From NCBI GenBank assembly GCA_023052935.1, contig CM041294.1:20174635-20238634 (forward strand): 64,000 nt of DNA, written 5' to 3'. The notes under the pieces were generated by a model. That model made no database searches. It saw only the letters and a program-made list of their open reading frames with translations, and was not told the origin of the DNA. The position numbers were made by a program, and so were the translations under genes. This DNA comes from Piezodorus guildinii (taxonomy: Eukaryota; Arthropoda; Insecta; Hemiptera; Pentatomidae). Positions 46,136 through 58,799 of this stretch are shown piece after piece (the stretch's first letter is position 1; each line of letters starts with the position of its first letter).

Positions 46136-46439
46136 TGTTTTCTACGACGAGTACACAAAGTCTTAAATATTAATAAAATTTTATCTTCGAATCTTTAGCT
46201 CAACATTTCAATTATGACAATTCAAATCACTATTCTTGCTTAAATAAAATATAAAATTTCTTTCACTTTTTTTTACTGTTTTAGGCGGTCATCATTATTT
46301 TATATGTCCATGTTTTACATTTTATAACTTCAACTATAACAGTCTATCAACGATAGGTGGTTTAATTTTTGAAGACAAGCTAAATCAGAATCATATTCTT
46401 TTAATTTTCAATCAAAATCATTTGCTTTACTATTTTAAT

Positions 46440-47065
46440 GGTCTTCAAATCTTTTCGATATTAAAGCCCATTTAATTTTATATCGTTTTTAACGATTTTA
46501 ATAAAAATTGTTAGAGCCATTTTCTAGATCCATGATAATACAATATAAAGCTGCACTTCCGATAAGTCAATTTTAGTGATGAAGTTCCTAGGGCGTCTAT
46601 GACACATAATAATAATAATAATAGGCTTACCGAACCCGAAGGTTCGATGCCGATACCACCAAACTTCGCCTGCATAGACTCGTCCAATGTTCACCGGTCA
46701 AGCCCAAGCCCCCGAGATCAGCCTTAATGCAATCCTCCATCGACGCTTCGGCCTACCTTTCGGACGCCTACCAGTCGGTTCAGCGAATACCAACTTTCTC
46801 GGAATCCGTTCCTCACTAAGCCCAACAACTTTACGCGCCCATTTGAGTCTCCGCGATGCTATCAACTCAATTATATTCACAGGGTACAAACTCCGCAAAT
46901 ATATATATATATAACTTATCGTTTTTGCACTAGACTTACCACATACACACAGACACACAGACCTTTTTGTGGGACTTGGTTATAGAGACTCAGGGGACCC
47001 TAAAACGATCGCAATACTTTACCTTACTATACATTTCATATATAGGTAAGTGAAATTAAAAAATT
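46440..47065 (+). repeat. Rep-A copy m2, split by RTE-1
   Basis: 46440-46605 has ATTAAAGCCCATTTAATTTT and GCTGCACTTCCGATAAGTC. 46898-47065 has TTTTTGTGGGACTTGGTTAT and the tail TAGGTAAGTGAAATTAAAA. The RTE-1 fragment lies between. Confidence 0.65.
46606..46897 (-). mobile_element. RTE-1 LINE 3' end in Rep-A
   Basis: The complement begins with the (TAT)n tail and GGCTTACCGAACCCGAAGGT. The minus frame reads LYPVNIIELIASRRLKWARK then FAEPTGRRPKGRPKRRW, nearly the same C-terminus as at 35080-35545. The 5' truncation is earlier than in that copy. Confidence 0.75.
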
Positions 47066-47875
47066 GTAATGTTATCATTATTGTGAATTGTGAAAAAATT
47101 GTGTTGTTAATTTTTGTTAAAATTATATTAATATTATTGTTATTGCCTTTAAATAACCAGGCTCTATTTGTAAGAGTGTTTTTCCTAAAAACGAATAAAA
47201 ATATAAAGAAAGAGAAGAGATTGTTCCAATAATTACATTCATAATTATATTAACTCTACTATAACAATAATTGATAGTAAAATAAATTAATCTAAAATCT
47301 AAGCTATAACTGAAAATTTATTTTAGAACTACATGTTGTTGGTTTTCTAGAAAATATTTCTGTTTTCTCGAAGACCACCGGTGTTAATGATAACACTCCT
47401 TTATTTCCTGAACAGGTCGCCTCAGAGGTGCGGTTTATCATCATCGCTTCCTTCCGACGGCGGAGTCAGATCACGCCCGACCTGAGGAGGAAGTGAAGAG
47501 TAACCGGCTATGGTTTGGTGGGAGAGAGTGCTATTTCTCCAGGGGCCGGGGGATGAAAACAATCTGGGTCGCCGGGTTTATCCAACCTCCGCCATTCCCG
47601 GCACGTCCTGCACACCGGCTCTGTATTGCTGGTATTCGTTAGCTCCTCAGGGCGTGATAGTTTCTCTCTATCAACTCTCTGGCTATCCTATAAAATGCCA
47701 TAGTCCCTTTGTGTGGAGGATCAAGATTGTTTTCTTTCATTTTCAATAGTTTTTATCTACTTACTGGAACAATTTAGAATTGAACAAAAACAGTACCTAT
47801 TGCATGAAAAACCCTTCAGAACGATATAGCTTTGGGTGTGAATTTAAAGTAAAAATTAAAATAATAGTAAATACA
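47066..47875. other. No gene recognised; GC-rich island
   Basis: 47400-47680 is unusually GC-rich (CCGACGGCGGAGTCAGATC; AGGGGCCGGGGGATGAAAAC) with a 79-codon plus frame from 47510. No domain is seen. It may be a promoter-like island or an unrecognised TE part. Confidence 0.3.
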
Positions 47876-50075
47876 TTTTACTTTCCCTTACTAAGGGATT
47901 ATTACATTTTACTAATAGTAAGGGAAAGTATTGCGATCGTGAAAATTTTCGAATTTCAGTTTTCAACGGAAATACACATTTTAGGGTCCCCTGAGTCCAA
48001 ATAACCAAGTCCCGCAAAAAAGTGTGTGTGTGTGTGTGTGTATGTGTGGTAACTCCCGGGCGGAAACGGTAAGTCCTATGAAACTGAAATTTCATATTTA
48101 AGACAAATATACACCCGAGACGTTACAAAACCTTTTTCATCATAATGAGCTTACCAGAAGAGCCACTTTATATCGTGCAATTCGCACCTTTTTTCGCATT
48201 TCTCAAAAACAGTTCCGACGATTTTGATTAAACTCGCAATATCGATGTAAAATTTAATGGACTTTAATATCATGTAGGTTTCATTTGGATAAAAATGGTC
48301 TCACAGGGCTTAAATGCCGATATTTTAAATTTTCTTTCTCTAAAGTACCTTAAATTTTGTTGATTCTCTAAAAATAACTATATTAGCTTGTTACCACTGA
48401 TGAAAAACAGGTAAATATATAAATTGAATGAATTCGATACCCAATTAAAGGAAAAAACTGAAAAAAAAGTATTTTTAATGATTTTGAACATAAGAGCAGT
48501 AATATACATGTATGATATACCGTTGGAAATCTAAAGATTTTAGAATATTATCTGATAGTCAAGCTTTTAAAAGTTAATAGAGAATGATAAAAAGAAGATA
48601 AAACTAACTGATTATTTTAGATAACAATATAATAGATTTTTTAATAAAACACATGCTTCTATAGAAATTCAATTTAATTAATTCTTTAATAGTTTCATGT
48701 ATTTTTATTTCTAACTGTATTTTTTATTTATTTATTTCTCCCTACCTTGCCACATGGCAATACGGGTGTCGGTAACCAGCAGTGCTACCAGTAGTAATCT
48801 TGAATTTTTTTTTTCTTTCTTTTTTCTTTTCTTCCCAGTTTTTCACTCTGGTCTCTCCTCGATGACCATATCTTCAGCTTCTGCTTCTTCTCTCGGAGGT
48901 GGCCTTCCTCGATCTCGTCCTGTTCCACCTAGGTTAGAAGCTGATGGACCAAGTGAAGTTTTCCAAGCATGAATAAATGCTAGAAAATGTCCATAATTCT
49001 GCTTGGACACCAGCTGAGGGAAATCGCTCTTCGTGAGGACCCAGAGCCCACATTCCCTTAGTAGTTTGACCCTCTTAGAAGGATGGTCTGAGTTTTTGCT
49101 GCGGCCATTTTCAATTTCTTCAAGCGACACCACCTTCCTACCAGGTTGGCGCACCTTTCAGCTTCTGATTTTATTCCAGATCTGCTGTTAGATGCCACTA
49201 CAACCGCCAGGTCATCAAAGTATGCAGTGGCAGAGAACTGCTCCTCCTCAAGCACTCCCAGTAACTCGTCGAATATTAGCTTCCATAGAGCTGGGCCGAG
49301 GACAGATCCTTGAGGACATCCCCTCTCTATGGAAGCTTCAGTTTCATAGAAACATCCCCGAACCTTTACAAACCTGTCTTGAAGGTAGCTATTAACGAGG
49401 GCGTATAAGTTACTGGGAGCTTCGTACTTATGCAGCTGTTGAAGCATCAACGGCCACCAGACGCTATCAAAGGCGGATGATATGTCAAATAGCAATAACA
49501 TTACATATCGCTCCGTTTTTACTGCTGCGTCTGCACGAACTTGAAGGAGGGCATCTGCGGTTCCCTTTCCTTTGGTTGAATCGTATTGCCGCGGATGGCT
49601 TGCTCTAGCAAGAACTTGTCCTAAGCTGGTTAAAATCAGATTCTCGAGGACCTTGCTCAGTAACGGGAGAAGGCATATGGGTCTATAGGACTTAGGGACC
49701 TGCTTATCCCTACCCCCTTCCTTGTAGAGGAGTCTCAGATCGGCGATCTTCCATTTTCTCGGAAAATATCCCCTATCAAGGCAGTCATTGAAAAGATTCA
49801 GTAGCTTACCTTCTTTGTACGGGAAACTGTTTTTCAAGATCGCCGCGTCTATAGCATCAAGTCCTGGAGCACGACCAGCTTTCTGCTTATCCACGGCATT
49901 ACGGAGATCATATATGTCCCATGGAGGGTATAAGTCCATGCCTGGTGGGCATACCGTAGTGTGTCTCACGAAGTTATCCTCTTCATTATCTTCAGAATCT
50001 CTAACTGTATTTGAAAATTCTTTCATTGATTTTAAAAATGAAGGTAAGTAAAAGTCTTGTGTTAGATTTTTTTGT
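47876..50075 (-). repeat. Rep-A copy n, split by an R1-like LINE
   Basis: 47876-48720 runs from TTTACTTTCCCTTACTAAG to ATTTCTAACTGTAT. 50000-50075 completes it with TTGAAAATTCTTTCATTG, GAAGGTAAGTAAAAGTC and TTGTGTTAGAT. The minus frame 48095-47856 starts in the shared Rep-A reading (TYRFRPGVTTHTHTH) and shifts frame in the (GT)n tract. Confidence 0.8.
48721..49999 (-). mobile_element. R1-like LINE with 322-codon RT frame, 11-bp TSD
   Basis: TCTAACTGTAT at 48710-48720 and 50000-50010 is the target duplication. The minus frame 50026-49058 holds a largely intact RT: GRAPGLDAIDAAIL at 51-64, SYRPICLLPLLSKVLE at 113-128, catalytic FDISSAFDSVW at 180-190, GCPQGSVLGP at 236-245, YFDD at 269-272 and KTQTILLRG near the end. 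It fits the R1 side of the R1/Jockey group. The first ~10 residues come from Rep-A, so the frame start is chimeric. After the RT the sequence jumps, in another frame, to what looks like the element's C-terminal tail (48843-49100). RNase H, endonuclease and gag are missing. The element ends in GAAATAAATAAATAAAAA. Confidence 0.85.
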
Positions 50076-50082
50076 TTTGCTT

Positions 50083-50500
50083 CACTTACTTATATATAGT
50101 AAGAGAAAGGTTTTCGATTTTTTACCGTAACTAAACGTTTTAGTGTTCTCTGAGTCCAAAAGACTTGTCCGCGAATGGGTCTTTGTTTTTGAAGTAAGTA
50201 TAGCCCTAATATGATACAATGTATGAAACTTAAATTTTATATTTATCTTGTACGAATGAGATGTTTCGGCGATTTTTTCAACAAAATCAGCGAACTAGAA
50301 GAGCTGACCTCTTAAAACCATGCAATTTTTGCACCTTTATACGATTTTTTCAAAAACGACTCACACATTTTTACTTATACTCGCTGTATGGATATAAAAT
50401 TTGATGGGCTTTAATGTCATGTAGATTTAATGCTTATTGAAATAGTCTGAAAGGCTTAAATGGCGATATTTTAGAATTTTTAAGTATATTTGATTATGTA
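50083..50500 (-). repeat. Rep-A copy o, tail part
   Basis: CTTCACTTACTTATATATAG, TCTGAGTCCAAAAGACTTG and GGCTTAAATGGCGATATTTT are diverged Rep-A landmarks. It breaks off near 50500. Confidence 0.6.
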
Positions 50501-50881
50501 GTTTCGGAAAAAAAAATATCCTAGACTTATTTACCTATGAGCACAAGAATTTTTATAAACTACTAAGTAAATAAATAAACGAAGTAAATATGTAAAACAC
50601 AAAAATAGAAATTAGTAGGTAAATGAAAAGTAAAAAATTCTTAACAGAAAAATTAACCGAACAGTTGTTATTTTACGTTGACTTAAAAAATTTACTAAAA
50701 CCCATTCAATTTAGTTTTTTTTATTATTTTTTTAATTGTATCTGTGTGATTTAGAAGGTCTATTGTGCGCCATTGTATTTTCTATTTAGGATTTAGTACA
50801 TGAGTTTAATTTGCAACTATATTCTTATGTTTCACAAGTTTACTTCCTCTCACTAAGTTGCTGTGACTTACTTCCACTGAA

Positions 50882-50944
<63 letters not shown>

Positions 50945-50954
50945 ATTATAATTA
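50501..50954. other. AT-rich; (AT)n at 50887-50940
   Basis: No gene or repeat partner seen apart from the microsatellite that adjoins the CR1-like copy. Confidence 0.35.
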
Positions 50955-51784
50955 TCTTCACTTCCTCTGTCAAAAACCTAGGAATCACCATCGACCATAC
51001 CCCTTTCTGGAAACCCCATATTGCCCGAATCTCCCGAAGAATAATAAATACCCTCAAATTTTTCCATCGCTCCCGTCATCTTCTTCCACTGTCTACCCTA
51101 ATTTATTTTCCCCCACTTTGACTATTGCTGTATGGTATATGGTGGCCTCTCGTCTTTGCTCGAGGAGAGGCTAAAGCGAATTATGAACACATTTTTAAGA
51201 CTTGTCCTTGGTACACCGAAGAGATCTCATGTAACCCATTTATACAATGAGTTAAAGTGGCTCCATCCTTCTATCCACATACAATATTTCCTAGGATCAT
51301 GTCTTTACGAAACAATTAACTCCCAGCTACCTCCCTACATCCACAGACTTCTGTCATTTAAATCGTCAGTCCACTCTCCAAACAAGATCGCGCCATTCCG
51401 ACCTTTATATTCCAACCCATAGAACAACAACTTTTGATCATTCCTTTATTGTCCGCTCCACTGCTCTCTGGAATTCCTTACCTACTCATATCCGGCCATG
51501 CTTCTTCCCTACCATCATTCAAGTCCCTGATATTCCAGTACCTACTGTCATCCCAAACAGACGCTCAATAAGATATTTTAAATAAAAAAGAAAATCTGTT
51601 ATTTATTGTTCATATTTTTATATTGATCAATTATGTATCAATTTCAATGTTTAGTTTTGTTTAACACACCAGTTAAGTTATTATTTAATTATTTTACTCT
51701 TTTGTTTTATTATATCCTTTCTTTTCTTTTTGTATCATCGTGAATAAGAATTAATTATATTCCTTTCCTCTTGTAGCCAGACAC

Positions 51785-51869
<85 letters not shown>

Positions 51870-51935
51870 TAATTGTACGTATGAATTGCTCTTAAAGGAC
51901 CTTGTCCCAGAATAAATATCTTTTTCTATTCTATT
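50955..51935 (+). mobile_element. CR1-like LINE, longest copy here
   Basis: Mixed-frame translation gives SVKNLGITIDHTPFWKPHIA, then open frame 51132-51422 with MVYGGLSSLLEERLKRIMNT, FLRLVLGTPKRSHVTHLYNE and YFLGSCLYETINSQLPPYI. Later RSTALWNSLPTHIRP-like text follows. The 3' UTR is interrupted by (AT)n at 51787-51868, then ends GACCTTGTCCCAGAATAAA followed by TTTTTCTATTCTATTCTAAT, the microsatellite tail. The catalytic RT part is missing. Confidence 0.7.
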
Positions 51936-52261
51936 CTAATTTCAAATATCTTTATTATTTCTACTTTCTATGTTCATCTCTTAGATGTTGTTAGACCCTA
52001 ATTTATTTTAAAATCTCTTTTAGCCCTGGTGATGACCTACAATGTAAGTCAAAACGTTTTCGTTTCTTCGACCGGCAACCAACATTTTTCCTCCTAATCT
52101 CCTAACCGTCTACTGGTGATCTACTATGATATGAGCCTACTATCCATTCATTATGAGCTAAACTATAATAAGAATTTTTTATGTTGTTTGGGACAAAATA
52201 ATCTTAACTTCTCTTAAAAACAAGATAATTACCAATGAAAACACTCTCCTAATCGCTAAGT
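51936..52261. other. No gene recognised
   Basis: Contains CCCTGGTGATGACCTACAAT followed by GTCAAAACG, a motif treated in the findings. Confidence 0.3.
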
Positions 52262-52822
52262 TCCAGACAAGAAACTGCCCGACGTTTTCGACTACTTCAA
52301 CACTTACTGCACAAACGCTCCAACCTTCCTCTTAATTATAAATGACTTATTTATATGACCATCATCAGACCGATATAGACTTACGGAGTAGAGCTATGGG
52401 GCTCTAATAAACCATCGAACTCATCTCGTATCCAATCCTTACAATCGAAAATCATAACGAAGGATTTCCTCAATGCTCCTTATTTCATCACAAAAAACCT
52501 CATCCATAAAGACCATAATATTCCATATGGCGCTGACTTATCCCGAACCAGGTACCCTTCCTTCCATGACAAACTCCATTCCCACTACAATCCATTAGCT
52601 TCAATCTTTGCTTCCTCATCAATCCATGATAATCCTCCGAGGCGTCTGAAAAGAAGATGGCCACGAGACCTTCTAGTTTAAAATATTTTTAGAGTGCTGC
52701 CACTGGGTAGTGGCTCTACATGTATTCCATGACCATTTTCTATGTAACCATCACATTTACTTGATGTATTTTTTTTTAATACAGTTGCAGATATCAATAA
52801 ATATGTTAAAAAAAAAAAAAAA
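52262..52822 (+). mobile_element. LINE-J, RT C-terminus and poly-A
   Basis: Starts in the thumb region (CAAGAAACTGCCCGACGTTT) and reads in broken frames TYGVELWGSN and PPRRLKRRWPRDLLV, then a 3' UTR ending TCAATAAATATGTT plus A(15). It lies head to head with the younger copy at 52896-53913. Confidence 0.7.
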
Positions 52823-52895
52823 AGAAGGTTTATTTCCTTCGTCTTGCCGGCTATAAATGAACTAAACCAGTGTATTTACACACATAAAGAAAAAT

Positions 52896-53913
52896 TTTTT
52901 TTTTTAGTACAACAATTTTTTATTCAGTAAAATTACAATCTGTCCCACTTTGGACGTTAATAGTAGTGCTGAAAGATATCATACATACTACATTTATACA
53001 ATATTTACACAGCATAAAATTACAATAAAATATATACACAATAATGAATTAAAACAATACAGTCAAGAATTCGCTTATACCTATATACACATACACACAC
53101 TCATACATACATCACATTGAGTGGAGAATCTAGCCAGTGCTAGAACTCCAATATATTTACAAAAGGTCGCGGGGCCACTGCCGTTTCAACCTTCTAGGTG
53201 GGTTGTATGGATGAGTGGAGCTGGATAGGGATTGAGCTAGAGGATTAGGATGATGAATGAGGTTCTTGTGGAATTTAGAAAATTTGGATGGAATTAGGTC
53301 TGAAATAAATGGAACATTAAGGTCATGGTGCAAGGTATAGTTGGAGACATAATAAGGAGCATTTACTATTGTACGGAGGACTTTGGATTGAAATGATTGA
53401 ATGCGTTTGATGTTTGTACGTTTAGCTGTCCCCCACAGTTCAAGTCCGTAGGTCCAGATGGGCTTCAGTATTGTCTTGTAGATTAATAATTTGTTGTCAA
53501 CTGTAAGTTCAGATTTTCTGTTGAGTAGTCGGTATAACTGTCCGAATCGTCGGTTGAGTTCTTGTCTTTTAAGTCTTGTATGTGGGTTCCAAGTCAATCT
53601 TTTGTCTAACAGTAAGCCAAGATACCGGACTGTATCTGAGAGAGGAATTGGTAATGAGTTGAAATAAACTGGCGGACAGGATTTTCTTCTAAGAGTAAAG
53701 GTTATGTGTTTACATTTGGCTTCGTTTACCTTTACACGCCAGTTATTACACCAGTGTTCGATAAGGAAAAGGTGTCTCTGAAGGTTTAAGGATGCTGTTT
53801 CAGGATTGGAACTGGATGATAGGATGGCGGTATCGTCTGCAAAAGTTGCCAGGAAGGTATTAGGATGTGTAGGAATATCAGCAGTGTAAAGGATGTAGAG
53901 GACGGGTCCCAAG
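52896..53913 (-). mobile_element. LINE-J, 251-codon RT frame with 16-bp TSD
   Basis: ACACATAAAGAAAAAT (52880-52895) and ACGCATAAAGAAAAAT (53914-53929) bound the insertion with one mismatch. The minus frame 53912-53157 is intact over the palm and thumb: MGPVLYILYTADIP, FATFADDTA-type active site at residues 24-29, CNNWRVKVNEAKCKHITFT, VRYLGLLLDKRLTWNPHTRL, KPIWTYGLELWGTAKRT and the terminal PPRRLKRQWPRDLL. It is the youngest LINE-J here. The truncation falls exactly at the GVPQGS-MGP boundary. It sits 60 bases before candidate exon 2 of gene P. Confidence 0.85.
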
Positions 53914-53989
53914 ACGCATAAAGAAAAATAACTTAATGACTTTTGATTGATATAGGTTAAAATGTTTCTAATGTTATTTTTTTTTCCAG

Positions 53990-54043
53990 GTAAGTGGAAA
54001 CATACAGTTGAACAGTTTGAACATATTCACCAAACGTTTTCAT
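53990..54043 (+). CDS. Candidate gene P, exon 2 (54 nt)
   Basis: A strong acceptor (TTATTTTTTTTTCCAG) is followed by 54 bases and a perfect donor, TCAT|GTAAGT. With one base carried from exon 1 the split codon is Gly, then KWKHTVEQFEHIHQTFS, and one T is left for the next exon. Two of three frames are open, so openness alone is weak. The evidence is the pair of splice sites plus the phase fit on both sides. No domain is recognised. The LINE-J insertion ends 60 bases upstream, leaving the pyrimidine tract intact. Confidence 0.42.
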
Positions 54044-55169
54044 GTAAGTAAAATTTTCAATTCATAAAAATTGCATTTTTTTTTTTTTTTAACAAAGGAA
54101 GCACCTATCGATTTTACAATACCTCGTTTATTGTATTGCGATCAACGAGCAACAAAACCTTCACTTTTTTTTCTAGTTAAACATGGCTAGGAACTCATTC
54201 TAATACATCTTTGTACAAAATGTAAAATGTTAGATGGTATAGAAATAAGTTTATACATTTTGGTTTAATAATGGACCGATGTAGCATATAATTAGGAGCA
54301 TTGTGATACCGAAATGGACTCTATCCTATTGACAATGATTGATAGCATTATGTCATCGTGGATGTCAAGATTCCTGGGCACCATTGTCTCTCTACCATGA
54401 ACATGATACTTGGATAAAATCTCCTCTTCCAATTATGTTCGGGATCCCCTAAATGAGTCAATTAGGACATGAAGCTCTGCACCCGCGAATACAGGTGAAG
54501 ATGATCCGGACGCTCTGCCGGAGGGCTATGAATACGATGAGTAGGTGAGGTGTATTCACGGCACGTCGTCTTTTTTACAGCCTGTTCTCCTCTTCTTTGG
54601 TCCGAATCACGTCATAAACTTGCCGTATCTAGTGAGCATTTGCATACAGATAGGGGCCTCCGCTTATTAACTTCTGTCGTAGAATCTAAACTACGCAATA
54701 TAGCTTGAGATCACACCTTCCCTGTTGTACCAACCGGTTTTGGCAAAGCAAACGATCGTTTAACTTAGGTTCATTACATTCAAATGAGTTGGACACAATT
54801 CAACATCGTTGCATTAAACAAGATTTAGCGTCATTACCATTCCTGATCGCCTCGTGTCAGAACTTCTTCACATATGTGCGATATGCAACATGAGTGTTAA
54901 TTTTCGGTTTATTCGCTCATGTCTTTTGTTAGATAATTATATCCAATACCCCTTGATTGTAAAAAAGTTGTTATTGAGAAATAATCAATATTAAATTAGC
55001 AACACATTCATCTTTTGTTGAAAAAAAAAACAACTACAAAACAACAAGGGTTCTGGGTACAGTATACATAAATATTCCTACTGTATCTGCGCAATGAGGA
55101 GATAAGGTCCAGATCAGGTCAGTAATTAGGTTTTTCCTCCAGCTTTTGGAGAATCACTTTTAAGTGGCT
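54044..55169. other. Intronic DNA, no further exon seen
   Basis: Includes a moderately GC-rich patch (54380-54620). A 62-codon plus frame from 54705 has no domain and no splice context. Confidence 0.3.
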
Positions 55170-55265
55170 GAGTGTACAACATAGTCATTCGCGGCTAAAA
55201 TAATTAAATAAATAAATAAATAATTACTCTGCCACAGCCGGGTTTCGAACATGTTATCGTGATAA
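55170..55265 (-). repeat. tRNA-like SINE head (fragment)
   Basis: Minus-strand ATGTTCGAAACCCGGCTGTG is a degraded box B. It is followed by GGCAGAGTAATTATTTA, like the sequence after box B at the left edge of the window. Confidence 0.3.
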
Positions 55266-55273
55266 CAATCGTC

Positions 55274-56132
55274 TATTTTTACTTTCACTTACTACTTTCC
55301 AATTTTCCAGTTTTCAACGGAAATACACGTTTTAGGGTCCCCTGAGTCCAAAAAACCACAAAATCTGTGTGTGTGTGGTAACTCCCGGGCAGAAACGGTA
55401 AGTCCTATAAAACTGAAATTTTATATTTAAGACAAATATACGCCCGAGACGTTACAAAACTTTTTTCATCAAAATGAGCTTACCAGAAGAGCCACTTTAT
55501 ATTATGCATTTTGCAATTTTTTTCGATTTTCTCGAAAACGGTTCCGACGATTTTGATTAAACTCGCTAAATCGATGTACAATTTAATGGACTTTAATATC
55601 ATGTAGGTTTTAATCTGTTTAAAATGGTCTGACAGGGCTTAAATGCCGATACTTTAAATTTTCTACCTCTAAAGTACCTTTAATTTTGTAGATTCTATAA
55701 AAATAACTTTATTATCTTGTTACCACTGATTAAAAACAGATAAATATATAACTTGAATGAATTCGATACTTAACTAAAGGAGAAAACAGAAAAAATATTT
55801 TTTTAATGCAATTTTTCGTTTTTGAACATAAGAACAGTAATATACATGTATGATATACCGTTGGAAAGCTATAGATTTTAGAAAAAATATTATCTCATAC
55901 ACAAGCTTTTAAAAGTTAATATAGAGTGATGAAAAGAAGATAAAACTAACTGATTGTTTTAGATAATAAAATAATTGATTTTTTAATAAAACACATATTT
56001 CTATAGAAATTCAATTTAATTAATTCTTTAATATTTTCACGTATTTTTATCTCTGATTGTATTTGAAAATTTTTTCATTGATTTTAAAACTGGAGGTAAG
56101 TGAAAGTCGTGTGTTGCCCGCACCAGATTTTT
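55274..56132 (-). repeat. Rep-A copy p
   Basis: From TTTTACTTTCACTTACTACT to TTGCCCGCACCAGATTTTTT. Near full length. It is head to head with copy q. Confidence 0.8.
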
Positions 56133-56562
56133 TTAATTCATCTCCTTCTTTAACTAATACAAAATATAAAACACACACATGAGGAGCATTCCTTAATATT
56201 TTAAATTTTCCTTTCTTTATTATATTTTTTTAAATTTCTGTATTCACACCTTTTATATTGTTGTAAATCATTGATTTCCCAGTGATTTTAGCATGTTACA
56301 GACTAATTCCTGTCTGGAGTAGTCTTCAGCCCCTTTTGAGCACATTACAGAGAATAATGAATGAGTCACTACATAGTTTCAGTAATTAGCGTTGATGATA
56401 ACTAAGTGTAAAGTCTACGAATGTATTTGTGTTTTTCATCATATTATATCATACAATTGTAGCTTTAATTGAGAAGTTGATTTCCAAAAAGTATTACCCA
56501 TTGGAAAAGAGTAATAATTTGGAAAAATAAGTTGGCAGCACAGTAAAAAAATAACATTAGAA
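56133..56562. other. AT-rich, no gene seen
   Basis: Nothing recognised. Confidence 0.3.
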
Positions 56563-57478
56563 ATCTGGTGCCGGCCACACACGACTTTTACTTATCTCCG
56601 TTGTTAAAATCGATTTAAAGAATTTTCAAATACAGTCAGAGATAAAAATAAGTGAAACCATTAAAGAATTAATTAAATACAATTTTTATAGAAACATGTG
56701 TTTTATTAAAAAATCTATTATATTATTATCTAAAATAATCAGTTGTTTTATCGGCTTTTCATGACTTTTTATTAACTTTTACAAGCTTGTGTATAAGATA
56801 ATATTTTTTTCTAAAATATTTAGCTTTCCAACGGTATATTATACAATTATACAATAGTTCTTATATTCAAAAACAAAAAATTGCATTAAAACATATTTTT
56901 TCAGTTTTTTTCCTTTTATTGAATATCGAATTTGTCTTAGTCACGTTTTTTATCAATGGTAACAAGATAATATGATTATTTTTATATAATCTAAAAAATT
57001 AAAGGTACTTAAGAGGAAAAAAATTAAAATATCGGCATTTAAGCCCTGTCGGACTATTTTAATCAGAATGAAACCTACATGATGTTAAAGCCCATTAAAC
57101 TTTACATCGATATATCGAGTTTCATCAAAATCGTTAAAGCCGTTTTTTGAGAAAATAGTAAAAAGGTACATAAAGCATAGTATAAAGTGGCTCTTCTGGT
57201 TAATCGATTCAAATGAAAAAGTTGCTGTAACATCTCAGATGTATAGTTGTCTTAGATATGAAATTTCAGTTTCGTACGACTTTTTCGTTTTTGCGCTAGA
57301 CTTACCACACACACGGACGGACACACACCCAGACTCACAGACCATTTTGCGTGACTTGGTTATTTAAACTCGGAAACCCTAAAACGTGTATTTCCGTCGA
57401 TAACTGGAATTCGGAAATTTTCACGATCGCAATACTTTCCCTTACTATATATTTCATATATAGCAAGGGAAAGTAAAA
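56563..57478 (+). repeat. Rep-A copy q
   Basis: Head AATCTGGTGCCGGCCACACA, middle TTTCCAACGGTATATTATAC, tail ATATAGCAAGGGAAAGTAAA. The CA-rich block (57310-57340) is longer and more irregular than in other copies. Confidence 0.8.
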
Positions 57479-58299
57479 GTAATCAAGTAAATTGGTCCAA
57501 TAATATATAAATGACGGATTTTCGTCTTATTGTATTAAGTGGATACAGTATATTTTAGGAATCAACGGTTCATTGGGCTTAGATCTTTATGTCTTTTCTC
57601 TTAAAGCAGATATAGTTTAAATTAAAAAAAAAAAAAATTAAAAATCTTTGCAAGGATGAGGGGAAGTTTCTCGGGATAGTTCATCAATCTTAGAACAGGA
57701 CAAGTGAGTTCTCCAAGCACCCCCTTTGCCTGCATCACCAGCGAGCTCTCCCAGACAGAGCGGACACCCCACACCGCCGCCCAGAACATGGAGTAGGGCC
57801 GGCCGCTTGTTTGCTGAGCCTCTTAGCCTTCTTCTCTTATCTTTTCTGCCCAGTCTTTCTCTTAGCTCGGGTTGTTATCTTACATCTACAGTGCCCTTTG
57901 TTCTTGGCTTTGTCTGTAATTGCTTTCTTCGTGTTCCTAATTGCTACTGATTTGTTTTCTAAGCCTTTCAAACCAACCAGAAGAAACAGCATAACACTTA
58001 TGATGTTTTTATTATCAGATTTATGTTATTACTTCTTAACAGCGTACTCATTTAGCTTGTGATTAAAGCTCACTTTGTTTAAATTTAATCCTATAAAAAT
58101 GATTACATGGGACGATAGTGTTAAGTAGGCTAATATACTTTATAGAAAAATAATCCGAATGAAACAATGTTAACCATAGTAAGTACCATATTTAGATAGC
58201 TTACCATCCGAATTAGGGTAAAGGTATGTTACTACTGATTTTCATACCACGATGTACTTCTCACGTAAATTACATCACTTCGTTTTTACAATTACCTCA
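57479..58299. other. No confident gene; dispersed repeat and GC-rich patch
   Basis: 57485-57570 resembles 15003-15100. The GC-rich part 57640-57800 (ACCCCACACCGCCGCCCAG) begins a 74-codon plus frame rich in Pro and Ser that then turns Leu-rich. No family is recognised and the composition suggests chance. Confidence 0.3.
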
Positions 58300-58750
58300 C
58301 TTTTTATGACTAAACCTTTACTTAGCTACGTTGCTAAAATCAATTTAAGAAATTATAAATTAGTTAAAGCTAAATAAAGGTTTAAGAATTACTTGAGTTT
58401 TGATGGAAACATGTGTTTATGAATAAATAATATAAAAATAGAAACGATTATCTACAATAATCTATTAATTACGTGTTATTTTCGTCTTTCTGCATTAAAC
58501 TCTTTAGTGGTACATTATGCATATACACTACTTATCGAATTGTATATATTTTATCAATGCTGACAAGATGATATATATATATATATTTTTTTTTTGAATC
58601 TAGAAAATAAAAATACTATAATGGAAGAACATTTAAAATAGCGACAGTTAGGCCCTGCCAGACCATTTCAATCATAATGAAACCTACGTAATATAAATAA
58701 CATTAAATTTTATGTCAATATAGAGAATTTAATAGAAATCACAATTTATA
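58300..58750 (+). repeat. Rep-A copy r, diverged
   Basis: GCTACGTTGCTAAAATCAAT, TGGAAACATGTGTTT and CAGACCATTTCAATCATAAT are diverged landmarks. Head and tail are missing and LINE-J follows. Confidence 0.55.
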
Positions 58751-58799
58751 ATTAAAAAACTATATATTTGCTATTTTGAATCAATTCAAATGATTTTTG

